64,000 bases of DNA, from positions 33,666 through 97,665 of the forward strand of contig NZ_LQOY01000080.1 in NCBI RefSeq assembly GCF_002101675.1. The letters run 5' to 3'. The notes beneath the pieces were generated by a model. The model had not been told where the DNA came from. It did not search any database and saw nothing but the letters and a program-made list of their open reading frames with translations. The position numbers and the translations under genes are program-made. The DNA comes from Mycobacterium gordonae. GTDB lineage: Bacteria > Actinomycetota > Actinomycetes > Mycobacteriales > Mycobacteriaceae. Each line of letters starts with the position of its first letter. Position 1 is the first letter of the stretch. This document shows positions 1 to 8,314 of this stretch, in pieces.

Positions 1-624
1 CGTGACGACCTGGAGGCCAGCGCCCTCTACAACCTGCTCGAGCAGGCGGTGGCACCGAAGTTCTACGAACGCGACGACCACGGCGTCCCGCCGCGCTGGA
101 TCGAGATGGTGCGGCACACCCTGCAGACCCTCGGGCCGAAAGTCCTGGCCTCCCGGATGGTCACCGACTACGTCGAGCGCTACTACTCCCCGGCGGCGCA
201 GTCGGTGCGCACCACCGTCGCAGGTGGGCAGTTCGAGGCGGCACGTGAACTGACCGCGTACCGCCGGCGGGTCGAGGAGGCGTGGCCGCGGATCGTGGTG
301 ACCGATGTCGACAGCACCGGACTCCCGGACACTCCACTGCTCGGGTCGAAGCTGACGTTGACCGCGACCGTGCAGTTGGCCGGGCTGGCGCCCGACGAGG
401 TGACGGTACAAGCGGTGCTCGGCCGGGTGGACAATGGCGACGAGCTGCTGGATCCGCTGACAGTTGAGATGACGTACACGGGCAGCGCTGAGGGTGGCAA
501 CCAGGTCTTCTCCACGACCACGCCGCTGCCGCTGGCCGGAGCGCTGGGTTACACGGTGCGGGTGCTGCCGCGGCATCCGATGCTGGCCGGCAGCAACGAA
601 CTCGGCCTGGTCACGCTGGCCTGA
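1..624 (+). CDS. glgP: Alpha-glucan phosphorylase, C-terminal part (5' end outside window)
   Basis: Only the last 207 codons are present; the reading frame is open from base 1 (R-D-D-L-E-A-S-A-L-Y...) and ends at TGA 622-624. The text matches the C-terminal region of the long actinobacterial GlgP-type glucan phosphorylase (Rv1328 type), a PLP enzyme that releases glucose-1-phosphate from alpha-1,4-glucan. The catalytic core and PLP lysine lie upstream and cannot be checked. The assignment rests partly on gene order: the next genes are dinG, pncB and clpS in the same order and orientation as Rv1328-Rv1331. It converges with dinG, with a palindromic repeat between the two. Confidence 0.8.
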   Translation, partial: RDDLEASALYNLLEQAVAPKFYERDDHGVPPRWIEMVRHTLQTLGPKVLASRMVTDYVERYYSPAAQSVRTTVAGGQFEAARELTAYRRRVEEAWPRIVVTDVDSTGLPDTPLLGSKLTLTATVQLAGLAPDEVTVQAVLGRVDNGDELLDPLTVEMTYTGSAEGGNQVFSTTTPLPLAGALGYTVRVLPRHPMLAGSNELGLVTLA

Positions 625-642
625 GCGCGCGCGGGGGAGCCG

Positions 643-704
643 CGCGAGCAGACGTTAAGGCCCCTATTTCCCGTCGATTTCGGGGGCCTGCGCGTCTGCT
701 CGCG
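643..704. terminator. Long palindromic repeat / bidirectional terminator, copy A
   Basis: Perfect 12-bp arms CGCGAGCAGACG (643-654) and CGTCTGCTCGCG (693-704), with an inner GGCCCC/GGGGGCC pairing. It sits between convergent glgP and dinG. It belongs to the same family as the copies at 18485, 42374 and 51672. The dinG stop codon (664-666) lies inside the hairpin loop, so the last dinG codons are encoded by the repeat. It resembles the mycobacterial terminator-like motif reported by covariance searches (TRIT; from memory, not checked). Confidence 0.75.
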
Positions 705-2673
705 AGGGGGAGTCGCGCAGGCGGCGTAGCGCGGCACGGACCTGTTCGGGGTTGGTGGTCTGCCAGAACGGCGGCAATGACGCGCGCAGGTACTCGCCGT
801 AGCGCGCCGTCACCATGCGCGAATCCAGCACCGCCACCACCCCGCGGTCGGTGACCCGACGCAGCAGCCGGCCCGACCCCTGCGCCAGCAACAGCGCCGC
901 ATGGCCGGCCGCCACGGCCATGAAGCCATTGCCGCCGCGGGCGGCCACCGCACGCTGACGGGCGCTCAGCAGCGGGTCGTCGGGGCGGGGAAACGGGATG
1001 CGGTCGATCAGCACCAACGACAGCGACGGCCCCGGAACGTCGACGCCCTGCCACAGCGACAGCGTGCCGAACAGCGAGGTTTCGGGGTCGTCGGCGAACT
1101 GCTCGACCAAGGCCGAGGTGCTGTCGTCGCCCTGACACAGCACCGGCGTGCTCAGGCGGTCGCGCATCGCCTCGGCGGCCGCCCGCGCCGCGCGCATCGA
1201 CGAGAAGAGTCCCAGCGTGCGCCCGTCTGCAGCGGTGATCAATTCCTCGATTTCGGTTAGCTGCTCGGCCGTGCCGGTGCCGTCCCGGCCCGGCGGCGGC
1301 AGATGCGCGGCGACGTAGAGAATCCCGGATTTGACGTGGTCGAACGGTGATCCGACGTCAACGCCCCGCCACCGAGTCTCCGCCCCCGTCAGTCCCCAGG
1401 CCTCGGCCATCGCGTCGAATGCCCCGCCGATCGTCAGGGTCGCCGATGTCAGCACCGTCGTCGAACGCGAGAACACCTTGCTGGCCAGAAGTCCGGCCAC
1501 CGACAGCGGTGCCACGCGCAGCACCGCGCGCGGCGAACCCCGGTTCTCTTCGTGATCCAGCCAGACGATGTCGGTGCGGTCGGGGATGGCGGGCCCGAAC
1601 GAATCGAGAATCCGTGCTGCGGTGTCGGAGATCTCGATCAGCGCGGCGGCCGCTTCGGCGCGTGCCGCCGCCGCCCGGGCGTCGCTGGTGCTCTCGATCG
1701 CCGACCGGGCAGCACTGGCGGCGTCGCGCAGCGCGGTCAGGTAGGTCGCCAGCTCGTCGTCGAGGTGGTCGATGCGGCCCGGCTGGGCATCATGGATCGC
1801 CGAGGAGAAGGTGGCCGAGGCTGCCTCCAGGCGATCGAGAAGTTCCGGACTCACCAGCCGGCCCAGCCGCCGTGCCGCCACCCCCAAAGTCGCCGACGTC
1901 AGTTCCGCGGTGGCCACCGAGGTCACCCGGTCGGTCAGCTCGTGCGCCTCGTCGACCACCAGCAGGGAGTGCTCCGGCAACACCGCGGAGTCGGACACGG
2001 CGTCGATCGCCAGCAGGGCGTGGTTGGTGACGACGACATCCGCGGTGCCGGCGCGTGCCCGAGCCCGTTCCGAGAAGCACTCCGAGCCGAACGAGCAGCG
2101 CGCCACGCCGATGCATTCCCGCGCCGAAACGCTGACCTGAGACCAGGATCGGTCGGGCACCCCGGGCTTCAGGTCGTCACGGTCACCGGTGCCGGTGTCC
2201 GCTGACCACTCGGTGAGACGTTGCACGTCGCGCCCCAACGCGGTGACGGCCATCGGGTTGAACAGCTCCTCCTGCGGCCGGTCGTCGGTGTCGCCTCCCG
2301 CGCTGCCGTTATGAATCTTGTTCAGGCATAAGTAATTTCGACGTCCTTTGAGCAACGCGAACCGTGGCGGACGGGGCAACGCGTCGGCCAGGGCCTCCGC
2401 CAGCCGGGGCAGATCGCGGTCGACGAGCTGGCGCTGCAACGCGATGGTGGCGGTCGACACCACCACCGGTGCTTCGTCGCCGACTGCCCGGACGATCGAG
2501 GGCACCAGGTACGCCAACGACTTACCGGTGCCGGTGCCGGCCTGGACGACCAGGTGTTCGCCGGTTTCGAAGGCATGCGCGACCGCGTTGGCCATGTCGA
2601 CTTGACCGGGGCGCTCGCTGCCACCGAGCGCCGCTACCGCGATCGCCAACAACTCCCGAACAGACTCGGTCAC
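664..2673 (-). CDS. dinG: DinG/XPD-family ATP-dependent DNA helicase
   Basis: 669 residues from a GTG start at 2673, close to the 664 residues of Rv1329c. Walker A AGTGTGKS at about residues 45-52 and DEAH box at 241-244 mark superfamily 2. Four cysteines at about 116, 187, 193 and 199 between them fit the [4Fe-4S] cluster of XPD/DinG helicases, which unwind 5'-3' and act on R-loops and repair intermediates. The start was chosen because the frame upstream runs into pncB coding sequence and VTESVREL begins 10 bp after the pncB stop, implying a pncB-dinG operon. The C-terminal residues SRADAQAPEIDGK are encoded by the palindromic repeat at 643-704, so this tail is unlikely to be functional. Confidence 0.93.
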   Translation of the reverse strand: MTESVRELLAIAVAALGGSERPGQVDMANAVAHAFETGEHLVVQAGTGTGKSLAYLVPSIVRAVGDEAPVVVSTATIALQRQLVDRDLPRLAEALADALPRPPRFALLKGRRNYLCLNKIHNGSAGGDTDDRPQEELFNPMAVTALGRDVQRLTEWSADTGTGDRDDLKPGVPDRSWSQVSVSARECIGVARCSFGSECFSERARARAGTADVVVTNHALLAIDAVSDSAVLPEHSLLVVDEAHELTDRVTSVATAELTSATLGVAARRLGRLVSPELLDRLEAASATFSSAIHDAQPGRIDHLDDELATYLTALRDAASAARSAIESTSDARAAAARAEAAAALIEISDTAARILDSFGPAIPDRTDIVWLDHEENRGSPRAVLRVAPLSVAGLLASKVFSRSTTVLTSATLTIGGAFDAMAEAWGLTGAETRWRGVDVGSPFDHVKSGILYVAAHLPPPGRDGTGTAEQLTEIEELITAADGRTLGLFSSMRAARAAAEAMRDRLSTPVLCQGDDSTSALVEQFADDPETSLFGTLSLWQGVDVPGPSLSLVLIDRIPFPRPDDPLLSARQRAVAARGGNGFMAVAAGHAALLLAQGSGRLLRRVTDRGVVAVLDSRMVTARYGEYLRASLPPFWQTTNPEQVRAALRRLRDSPSRADAQAPEIDGK

Positions 2674-2683
2674 GGTCGCTCGG

Positions 2684-3982
2684 TCAGACCGAAATCGTCT
2701 GCGTCGGTATCGCCGGATCGCCGGGCGACAAAGCCAGCCCCTCCCAAGGCAGGCTGCGCAGCCCCGACGCCACCAACTCCCGCGCCGCCACCAGATCGTT
2801 GGCGACCAGGATCTCGCCACCGCGCACCAGCGGCGTGGTGAGCACCCGGTGCGGCTCGCTGACCGACGGCGGGCGCCCGAACGGATGCACCACCTCCTCG
2901 GTAACGGTGCCGGTCGGTCGAGACAGCCGCAGCGCCGCTTTGCGGCCGCCGTGCGACTCCTTCTGGCTGCTGCGCTTCTGCACGGCGATCCCGTCCACCT
3001 CCACCAGCTTGTAGACCATGCCCGCCGTCGGTGCACCCGAGCCGGTGACCAATGACGTACCTACGCCGTAACTGTCCACCGGCGCGGCGAGCAACCCGGC
3101 GATGGCGAATTCGTCCAGATCGCTGGACAGCACAATGCGCGTTTTGCGTGCCCCCAGCTCGTCGAGTTGGGCGCGGACCTGGTGGGCCAGCACGGCGAGA
3201 TCACCGGAGTCGATTCGGACGGCGCCCAACTCCGGGCCGCCCGCAGTCACTGCGTTGGCGACTCCCGTGGTCACGTCGTAAGTGTCGACCAGCAGCGTGG
3301 TGTCCGGCCCCAGCGCCTCGACCTGCGCGCGGAATGCCGCCAACTCGTCGGGCCCTTGGTCGGTGGTGTGCACCATGGTGAACGCGTGCGCGGCGGTGCC
3401 CACCGACGGCACCCCGTATCGCCGCTGCGCCTCGAGGTTGGATGTGCCGGCGAACCCGGCGATGTAGGCGGCTCGCGCGGCTGCGACGGCGGCCTGCTCG
3501 TGAGTGCGCCGCGAACCCATCTCGATGACCGAGCGATCACCGGCCGCGCTGACCATGCGCGCCGCCGCCGACGCTATCGCCGTGTCGTGATTGAAAATCG
3601 ACAGCACCACAGTTTCCAGCAGCACGCACTCGGCGAAGCTGCCGTGCACCGACAACACCGGTGAGTACGGGAAATACAATTCGCCTTCGGCGTAGCCGTC
3701 GATGTCGCCGCGGAAACGGAATGCCCGCAGATACTCCACCGTGTCGGCGTCCAGGAACCCGGCCAACAGCTCACAAGCATCGGCATCGAACCTGAACCGC
3801 GGCAAGGTTTCCAGCAGCCGGCCGGTCCCGGCGACGACCCCGTAGCGCCGGCCCGCCGGTAGCCGCCGCGCGAACACTTCCCAGCTGGTGCGCCGCTGCG
3901 CGGTACCGTCGCGCAGGGCCGCGGCCAGCATGGTCAACTCGTATTTGTCGGTCAGCAGCCCAGCTAGTACCGAGTCCTTCAC
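2684..3982 (-). CDS. pncB: Nicotinate phosphoribosyltransferase
   Basis: 432 residues from GTG 3982 (VKDSVLAGLLTDKYELTML). It converts nicotinate, PRPP and ATP to nicotinate mononucleotide in NAD salvage, as PncB1 (Rv1330c). Visible family features are the N-terminal LLTDKYELTM segment, FNHDTAIASAAARM, the EMGSRRTHE segment, RIDSGDLAVLA and GVGTSLVTG phosphate-binding regions. The frame is open further upstream to 4150, but that would overlap divergent clpS, so the GTG nearest the conserved N-terminus was taken. dinG follows 10 bp downstream. clpS is transcribed away from a shared intergenic region of 55 bp. Confidence 0.92.
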   Translation of the reverse strand: MKDSVLAGLLTDKYELTMLAAALRDGTAQRRTSWEVFARRLPAGRRYGVVAGTGRLLETLPRFRFDADACELLAGFLDADTVEYLRAFRFRGDIDGYAEGELYFPYSPVLSVHGSFAECVLLETVVLSIFNHDTAIASAAARMVSAAGDRSVIEMGSRRTHEQAAVAAARAAYIAGFAGTSNLEAQRRYGVPSVGTAAHAFTMVHTTDQGPDELAAFRAQVEALGPDTTLLVDTYDVTTGVANAVTAGGPELGAVRIDSGDLAVLAHQVRAQLDELGARKTRIVLSSDLDEFAIAGLLAAPVDSYGVGTSLVTGSGAPTAGMVYKLVEVDGIAVQKRSSQKESHGGRKAALRLSRPTGTVTEEVVHPFGRPPSVSEPHRVLTTPLVRGGEILVANDLVAARELVASGLRSLPWEGLALSPGDPAIPTQTISV

Positions 3983-4024
3983 ATCGCAAAGGTATCGGCT
4001 GGCTGCAAAGTAAGCCCGGCTCGG

Positions 4025-4030
4025 TATCCT
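4025..4030 (+). promoter_or_regulatory. Putative -10 element for leaderless clpS
   Basis: TATCCT fits the mycobacterial TANNNT -10 consensus and ends 7 bp before the clpS ATG (4038). No Shine-Dalgarno sequence is visible, so transcription probably starts at or next to the ATG and gives a leaderless mRNA. Inference from spacing only. Confidence 0.4.
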
Positions 4031-4037
4031 TAGCCCC

Positions 4038-4343
4038 ATGGTTGTAGCGATCGCGCCGGCCAAGCCAGGCGGCACCGGGCAACGGGAATCCGCTCCGGTC
4101 GAAGCTACGACGAGTCCGTGGGTGACCATCGTCTGGGACGACCCGGTCAACTTGATGACCTACGTGACCTACGTCTTCCAGAAATTGTTCGGCTACAGCG
4201 AGCCGCACGCGACCAAGCTGATGCTGCAGGTGCACAACGAAGGAAAGGCCGTGGTGTCGTCGGGCAGTCGGGAGTCCATGGAGGTCGACGTGTCCAAGCT
4301 GCATGCCGCCGGGTTGTGGGCGACGATGCAGCAGGACCGCTGA
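4038..4343 (+). CDS. clpS: ATP-dependent Clp protease adaptor ClpS
   Basis: 101 residues, the usual ClpS size. The core carries the family signature [16 protein letters not shown] followed by [38 protein letters not shown] text. The Asn/Asp pocket (DDPVNLM) and HNEG region bind N-degron residues. ClpS delivers N-end-rule substrates to ClpC1. The first about 25 residues are an Ala/Pro/Thr-rich tail typical of actinobacterial ClpS. It heads a run of co-directional genes (clpS, DUF2017, P1 peptidase, mec, cysO). Confidence 0.95.
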   Translation: MVVAIAPAKPGGTGQRESAPVEATTSPWVTIVWDDPVNLMTYVTYVFQKLFGYSEPHATKLMLQVHNEGKAVVSSGSRESMEVDVSKLHAAGLWATMQQDR

Positions 4344-4352
4344 GTTCTGCTG

Positions 4353-4940
4353 GTGCGCAAATGGAAGCGCGTCGAAACCCGCAACGGTCCCCGTTTCCGG
4401 TCGTCGCTGGCCCCGCATGAAGCGGCTCTGCTCCAAAACCTGGTGAGCGCGATGATCGGCCTGCTCGACGAACGCCAGGCCACGTCGCCGTCGGACGAAC
4501 TCGAAGAGATCACCGGCATCAAGACCGGGCATTCCGAGCGCCCGGCTGACGCGACGCTCGGCCGGCTGTTGCCAGATTTCTACCGCAGCGACGAAGGCGA
4601 TCCGCTGACCCTCGACGCGTCCGAGGCTCTGAACTCGGCACTGCGAAGCTTGCACGAACCGGAGATCATCGCCGCCAAACGTGTTGCGGCGCAACAGTTG
4701 CTGGACACCCTGCCGAACAACGGCGGCAGGTTCGAGTTGACGGAGGAAAGCGCCAACGCCTGGATATCGGCGGTCAACGATCTTCGGCTGACCTTGGGGG
4801 TCATGCTCGAGATCGGCCCGCAGGGCCCCGAGCGGTTGTCCGCCGATCACCCGTTGGCCGCGCACTTCGACGTCTACCAGTGGCTGACGGTCCTGCAGGA
4901 GTACCTCGTGCTGGTGCTGATGGGCAAACCGGCCGGATGA
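4353..4940 (+). CDS. DUF2017 family protein (Rv1332 type)
   Basis: 195 residues starting at GTG 4353, 9 bp after clpS. It begins RKWKRVETRNGPRFRSSL and contains SLAPHEAALLQNLVSAMIGLLDER, the start of the DUF2017 domain that lies next to clpS throughout Actinobacteria. Predicted soluble, helical, with no catalytic motif. Constant linkage with clpS suggests a role tied to protein turnover, but no function is established. Its TGA overlaps the ATG of the next gene. Confidence 0.85.
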   Translation: MRKWKRVETRNGPRFRSSLAPHEAALLQNLVSAMIGLLDERQATSPSDELEEITGIKTGHSERPADATLGRLLPDFYRSDEGDPLTLDASEALNSALRSLHEPEIIAAKRVAAQQLLDTLPNNGGRFELTEESANAWISAVNDLRLTLGVMLEIGPQGPERLSADHPLAAHFDVYQWLTVLQEYLVLVLMGKPAG

Positions 4941-5974
4941 ATTCCATCACCGACGTCGGCGGGATCCGCGTCGGCCATCACCACCTGTTGGACGCCGATG
5001 CGGCCCTCGGCTCCGGGTGGGCTTGCGGCGTCACGGTGGTGCTGCCACCGCCGGGCACGGTAGGCGCGGTGGATTGCCGCGGCGGTGCTCCGGGCACCCG
5101 GGAGACCGATCTGCTCGACCCGGTCAACAGCGTGCGCTACGTGGACGCGGTGTTGCTGGCCGGCGGCAGCGCCTTCGGTCTCGCTGCCGCCGACGGCGTC
5201 ATGCGCTGGCTCGAGGAACAGCAGCGCGGCGTGGCCATGGGCGACGGCGTGGTGCCGGTCGTGCCGGGTGCGGTGATCTTCGACCTGCCGGTCGGAGGCT
5301 GGGATCGCCGGCCGACGGCCGAATTCGGTTATGCGGCCTGTGCGGCCGCCGACGCGTCCGGTGACGCGGCTGCGGTGCACGTCGGAACCGTCGGTGCCGG
5401 CGTCGGGGCGCGCGTCGGGGTGCTGAAAGGAGGCGTGGGGACGGCCTCGGTCACCCTGCCCTCCGGAGTGACCGTTGGCGCGCTGGCCGTGGTGAACGCG
5501 GCCGGCGAAGCCGTCGACCCGTCGACGGGGTTGCCGTGGATGGCCGGGCTGGCAGCTGAATTCGGTCTTGCGCCACCACCTTTGGAGCAGATCGAGGCGC
5601 TCGCTCAGTTGCCGTCCCCGTTGAGCGAGCTGAACACCACGATTGCCGTGGTGGCGACGGATGCGGCGCTGAGCCCCGCGGCGTGCCGTCGCGTCGCGAT
5701 CGCCGCGCACGACGGTCTGGCCCGGACGCTCCGGCCGGCGCACACCCCGCTGGACGGCGACACGGTCTTCGCCCTGGCCACGGGAGCGGTCGAGGTGCCC
5801 CCCTCGGCCGACACCCCGGCCGCGCTGTCGCCGGAGACCGGTCTGCTGACCGCGGTGGGCGCGGCCGCCGCCGACTGCCTGGCCCGGGCGGTGCTCGACG
5901 GAGTGATTGCCGCGCAGTCGGTGGCCGGAATACCGGCTTATCGGGACGTGCTACCGGGTGTGTTCGGGAACTGA
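4937..5974 (+). CDS. P1/S58-family peptidase (DmpA-like N-terminal-nucleophile hydrolase)
   Basis: 345 residues from ATG 4937, which overlaps the DUF2017 stop (ATGA). It begins MNSITDVGGIRVGHHH, the start of the S58/DmpA family, whose members self-cleave to expose an N-terminal Ser/Thr nucleophile. The segment ELNTTIAVVATD (about residues 231-242) contains the expected Asn233-Thr234 autocleavage pair. Glycine-rich LLAGGSAFGLAAADGV (about 73-88) is another family hallmark. Orthologue of Rv1333. Family members are aminopeptidases or beta-aminopeptidases; the substrate here is unknown. Confidence 0.88.
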   Translation: MNSITDVGGIRVGHHHLLDADAALGSGWACGVTVVLPPPGTVGAVDCRGGAPGTRETDLLDPVNSVRYVDAVLLAGGSAFGLAAADGVMRWLEEQQRGVAMGDGVVPVVPGAVIFDLPVGGWDRRPTAEFGYAACAAADASGDAAAVHVGTVGAGVGARVGVLKGGVGTASVTLPSGVTVGALAVVNAAGEAVDPSTGLPWMAGLAAEFGLAPPPLEQIEALAQLPSPLSELNTTIAVVATDAALSPAACRRVAIAAHDGLARTLRPAHTPLDGDTVFALATGAVEVPPSADTPAALSPETGLLTAVGAAAADCLARAVLDGVIAAQSVAGIPAYRDVLPGVFGN

Positions 5975-5984
5975 CGGGGCGCCG

Positions 5985-6413
5985 ATGCTGGTGATCCGTG
6001 CCGACCTGGTCGAGGCGATCGTCGCCCATGCCCGCCGCGACCATCCCGAAGAAGCCTGCGGCGTGCTGGCCGGCGCGGACGGCTCGGATCGGCCAGAGCG
6101 GCACATCCCGATGCTCAACGCCGAACGCTCGGCGACGTTCTACCGGTTCGACTCCGCTGAGCAACTGAAGGTGTGGCGGGCCATGGAACGGGCGGACGAG
6201 GTGCCCATCGTCATCTACCACTCACACCCGAGCAGCGAGGCCTATCCGAGTCGAACGGATATCGATCTTGCGGCCGAACCGGACGCCCACTATGTGTTGG
6301 TATCCACCCGCGATCCGCATCGGGACGAGCTGCGCAGCTACCGCATTGTCAACGGCGTCGTGAGCGAGGAACCTGTTGACATCGTCGAGGAGTACATCGT
6401 CGAGCAGTACTGA
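5985..6413 (+). CDS. mec: Mec+ JAMM/Mov34 metallopeptidase of the CysO pathway
   Basis: 142 residues from ATG 5985. It carries a complete JAMM zinc motif: a glutamate in PEEACG (about 22-23), then H79-S-H81-x7-S89-x2-D92. In M. tuberculosis (Rv1334) Mec+ removes cysteine from the CysO-cysteine adduct, the last step of a sulfide-carrier-protein route to cysteine resistant to oxidative stress. cysO follows 24 bp downstream, as expected. cysM, which should complete the operon, is missing. Confidence 0.93.
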   Translation: MLVIRADLVEAIVAHARRDHPEEACGVLAGADGSDRPERHIPMLNAERSATFYRFDSAEQLKVWRAMERADEVPIVIYHSHPSSEAYPSRTDIDLAAEPDAHYVLVSTRDPHRDELRSYRIVNGVVSEEPVDIVEEYIVEQY

Positions 6414-6437
6414 GCCCACACCGCGAGAAAGGCCAGC

Positions 6438-6710
6438 ATGACCGTCACCGTGTCCATCCCGACCATCCTGCGACCCCACACCGGCGGTGAGAAGCGAGTC
6501 TCTGCGAACGGCGACACGCTCGCGGCGGTCATCAATGATCTGGAGGCCAATTACTCCGGAATCTCGGACCGGCTCATCGATAACGGCCGGCTGCACCGGT
6601 TCGTGAACATCTATGTCAACGACGAGGATGTGCGGTTCTCCGGCGGTTTGGACACGGCCGTCGCCGATGGCGACTCGGTCACCATCCTGCCGGCGGTCGC
6701 GGGCGGGTAG
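6438..6710 (+). CDS. cysO: Sulfur-carrier protein CysO (ubiquitin-like/ThiS-MoaD fold)
   Basis: 90 residues ending in ...LPAVAGG, the C-terminal Gly-Gly that becomes a thiocarboxylate. The rest (MTVTVSIPTILRPHTGG, then FVNIYVNDEDVRF) matches Rv1335. CysO-COSH donates sulfur to O-phosphoserine on CysM, and Mec+ releases cysteine. A purine-rich SD (GAGAAAGG) precedes the ATG. The downstream partner cysM is not present; the next gene is a rhomboid protease. Confidence 0.94.
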   Translation: MTVTVSIPTILRPHTGGEKRVSANGDTLAAVINDLEANYSGISDRLIDNGRLHRFVNIYVNDEDVRFSGGLDTAVADGDSVTILPAVAGG

Positions 6711-6772
6711 TGGCGTTGTTGAGCGGTAGCCTGGACGTTCGGTGGTAGTGCGATGAGGACAAGGAGCGGCGC

Positions 6773-7432
6773 ATGAACAAGCGCGCCCCGGCGACCCAGC
6801 CGAACAAGAAGCCTGGCTGGGTGATCGGCGCAACCACCATCATCACCTTCGTCGCCCTGTTGTATGTCGTCGAGCTGATCGATCAGCTCAGTGGCGGCCG
6901 GCTGGACCGCAACGGCATCCGGCCGCTGACCACCGACGGCTTGTGGGGCATCGTCTTCGCCCCGCTGTTGCACGCGAACTGGCAGCATCTGATCGCCAAC
7001 ACCGTGCCGATGCTGGTGCTGGGATTCTTGATGACACTGGCCGGACTATCCCGGTTCGTCTGGGCCACGGCGATCATCTGGATCCTGGGCGGCCTGGGTA
7101 CCTGGCTCATCGGCAATGTCGGTAGTAGTTGCGGCCCGACAGACCACATCGGAGCCTCCGGCCTGATCTTCGGCTGGCTCGCTTTCCTGTTGGTGTTCGG
7201 AGTCTTCGTCCGCCAGGTGTGGGACATCATCATCGGTCTGGTTGTGCTGTTCGTCTACGGCGGCGTGCTACTCGGCGCCTTGCCGGTGCTCGGTATGTGC
7301 GGCGGGGTGTCGTGGCAGGGGCACCTGTGTGGCGCGATCGCCGGCGTCGTGGCGGCCTACCTGCTGTCGGCGCCCGAACGCAAGGCCCGCGAGCGAAAGA
7401 AGGCGCTTCGTTCGCCGCACCCGAAGATATGA
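6773..7432 (+). CDS. Rhomboid-family intramembrane serine protease
   Basis: 219 residues, SD AAGGAG, orthologue of Rv1337. Hallmarks are H67-x4-H72-x3-N76 in the second membrane segment, the GASG nucleophile motif with Ser129, and His184 in [11 protein letters not shown]. About six hydrophobic segments are present after a short basic N-terminus. It cleaves transmembrane substrates within the bilayer; the substrate is unknown. It directly follows cysO where cysM would be expected, and its TGA overlaps the murI ATG. Confidence 0.92.
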   Translation: MNKRAPATQPNKKPGWVIGATTIITFVALLYVVELIDQLSGGRLDRNGIRPLTTDGLWGIVFAPLLHANWQHLIANTVPMLVLGFLMTLAGLSRFVWATAIIWILGGLGTWLIGNVGSSCGPTDHIGASGLIFGWLAFLLVFGVFVRQVWDIIIGLVVLFVYGGVLLGALPVLGMCGGVSWQGHLCGAIAGVVAAYLLSAPERKARERKKALRSPHPKI

Positions 7433-8244
7433 GTTCGCCGCTGGCTCCCGTCGGGGTCTTTGATTCCGGCGTCGGCGGGCTCACTGTCGCTCGGGCGATC
7501 ATCGACCAACTGCCCGACGAGGACATCATCTACGTCGGCGACACCGGTAACGGCCCGTACGGGCCGCTGGCCATTCCCGAGATCCGCGCCCACGCGCTGG
7601 CCATCGGCGACGACCTGGTCAGCCGCGGCGTCAAGGCGTTGGTGATCGCCTGCAACTCGGCTTCTGCCGCCTGCCTGCGGGACGCACGCGAACGGTACGA
7701 CGTGCCGGTCGTCGAAGTGATTCTGCCGGCGGTGCGCCGCGCGGTCGCCGCCACCCGTAACGGCCGTATCGGGGTGATCGGCACGCGGGCGACCATCACC
7801 TCCCACGCCTACCAAGATGCGTTCGCCGCCGCCAGGGATACCGAGATCACCGCCGTGGCCTGTCCCCGTTTCGTCGATTTCGTCGAGCGCGGAGTCACCA
7901 GTGGCCGTCAGGTGCTGGGTCTGGCCGAGGGATACCTGGAGCCGCTGCAGCGCGCCGAGGTCGACACCCTGGTGCTGGGTTGCACGCACTACCCGTTGCT
8001 GTCCGGACTGATCCAGCTCGTGATGGGGGAGAACGTCACGCTCGTCTCCAGCGCCGAGGAGACGGCCAAGCAGGTGGTCCGCGTGCTGACCGAACTCGAC
8101 CTGTTGCGGCCCCATGAGGGGCCGCCGGCTACCCGGGTGTTCGAGGCCACCGGCGACCCCGACGCATTCACCAAATTGGCCTCCCGGTTCCTGGGTCCCG
8201 CGGTGGTGGGCGTCGAACCGGCTCGCCATACTCCCGTCTCGTGA
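7429..8244 (+). CDS. murI: Glutamate racemase
   Basis: 271 residues, the same length as M. tuberculosis MurI. N-terminal [15 protein letters not shown], first catalytic cysteine in [10 protein letters not shown] (Cys75) and second in [11 protein letters not shown] (Cys185) are all present. It makes D-glutamate for peptidoglycan. The start ATG overlaps the rhomboid stop (ATGA), implying translational coupling. Confidence 0.96.
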   Translation: MSSPLAPVGVFDSGVGGLTVARAIIDQLPDEDIIYVGDTGNGPYGPLAIPEIRAHALAIGDDLVSRGVKALVIACNSASAACLRDARERYDVPVVEVILPAVRRAVAATRNGRIGVIGTRATITSHAYQDAFAAARDTEITAVACPRFVDFVERGVTSGRQVLGLAEGYLEPLQRAEVDTLVLGCTHYPLLSGLIQLVMGENVTLVSSAEETAKQVVRVLTELDLLRPHEGPPATRVFEATGDPDAFTKLASRFLGPAVVGVEPARHTPVS

Positions 8245-8314
8245 AAAAGCCGATGATTCTGACGGCCAAATGCGGCGATGTTTTCCCCATCGTGGTAACG
8301 GGCATGGCACAGTG

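Noticed and set aside
2674..3036. Longer dinG start (790 codons) reaching into pncB
   Set aside because: The extra N-terminus is an out-of-frame reading of pncB; GTG 2673 gives the family length.
3983..4150. Longer pncB start overlapping clpS
   Set aside because: The extension is antisense to clpS and lacks similarity to PncB; GTG 3982 begins right before the conserved LLTDKYELTM.
4874..5743. 289-codon minus-strand open frame opposite the P1 peptidase
   Set aside because: Arg/Gly-rich shadow frame; the plus-strand S58 peptidase is unambiguous and the synteny is conserved.
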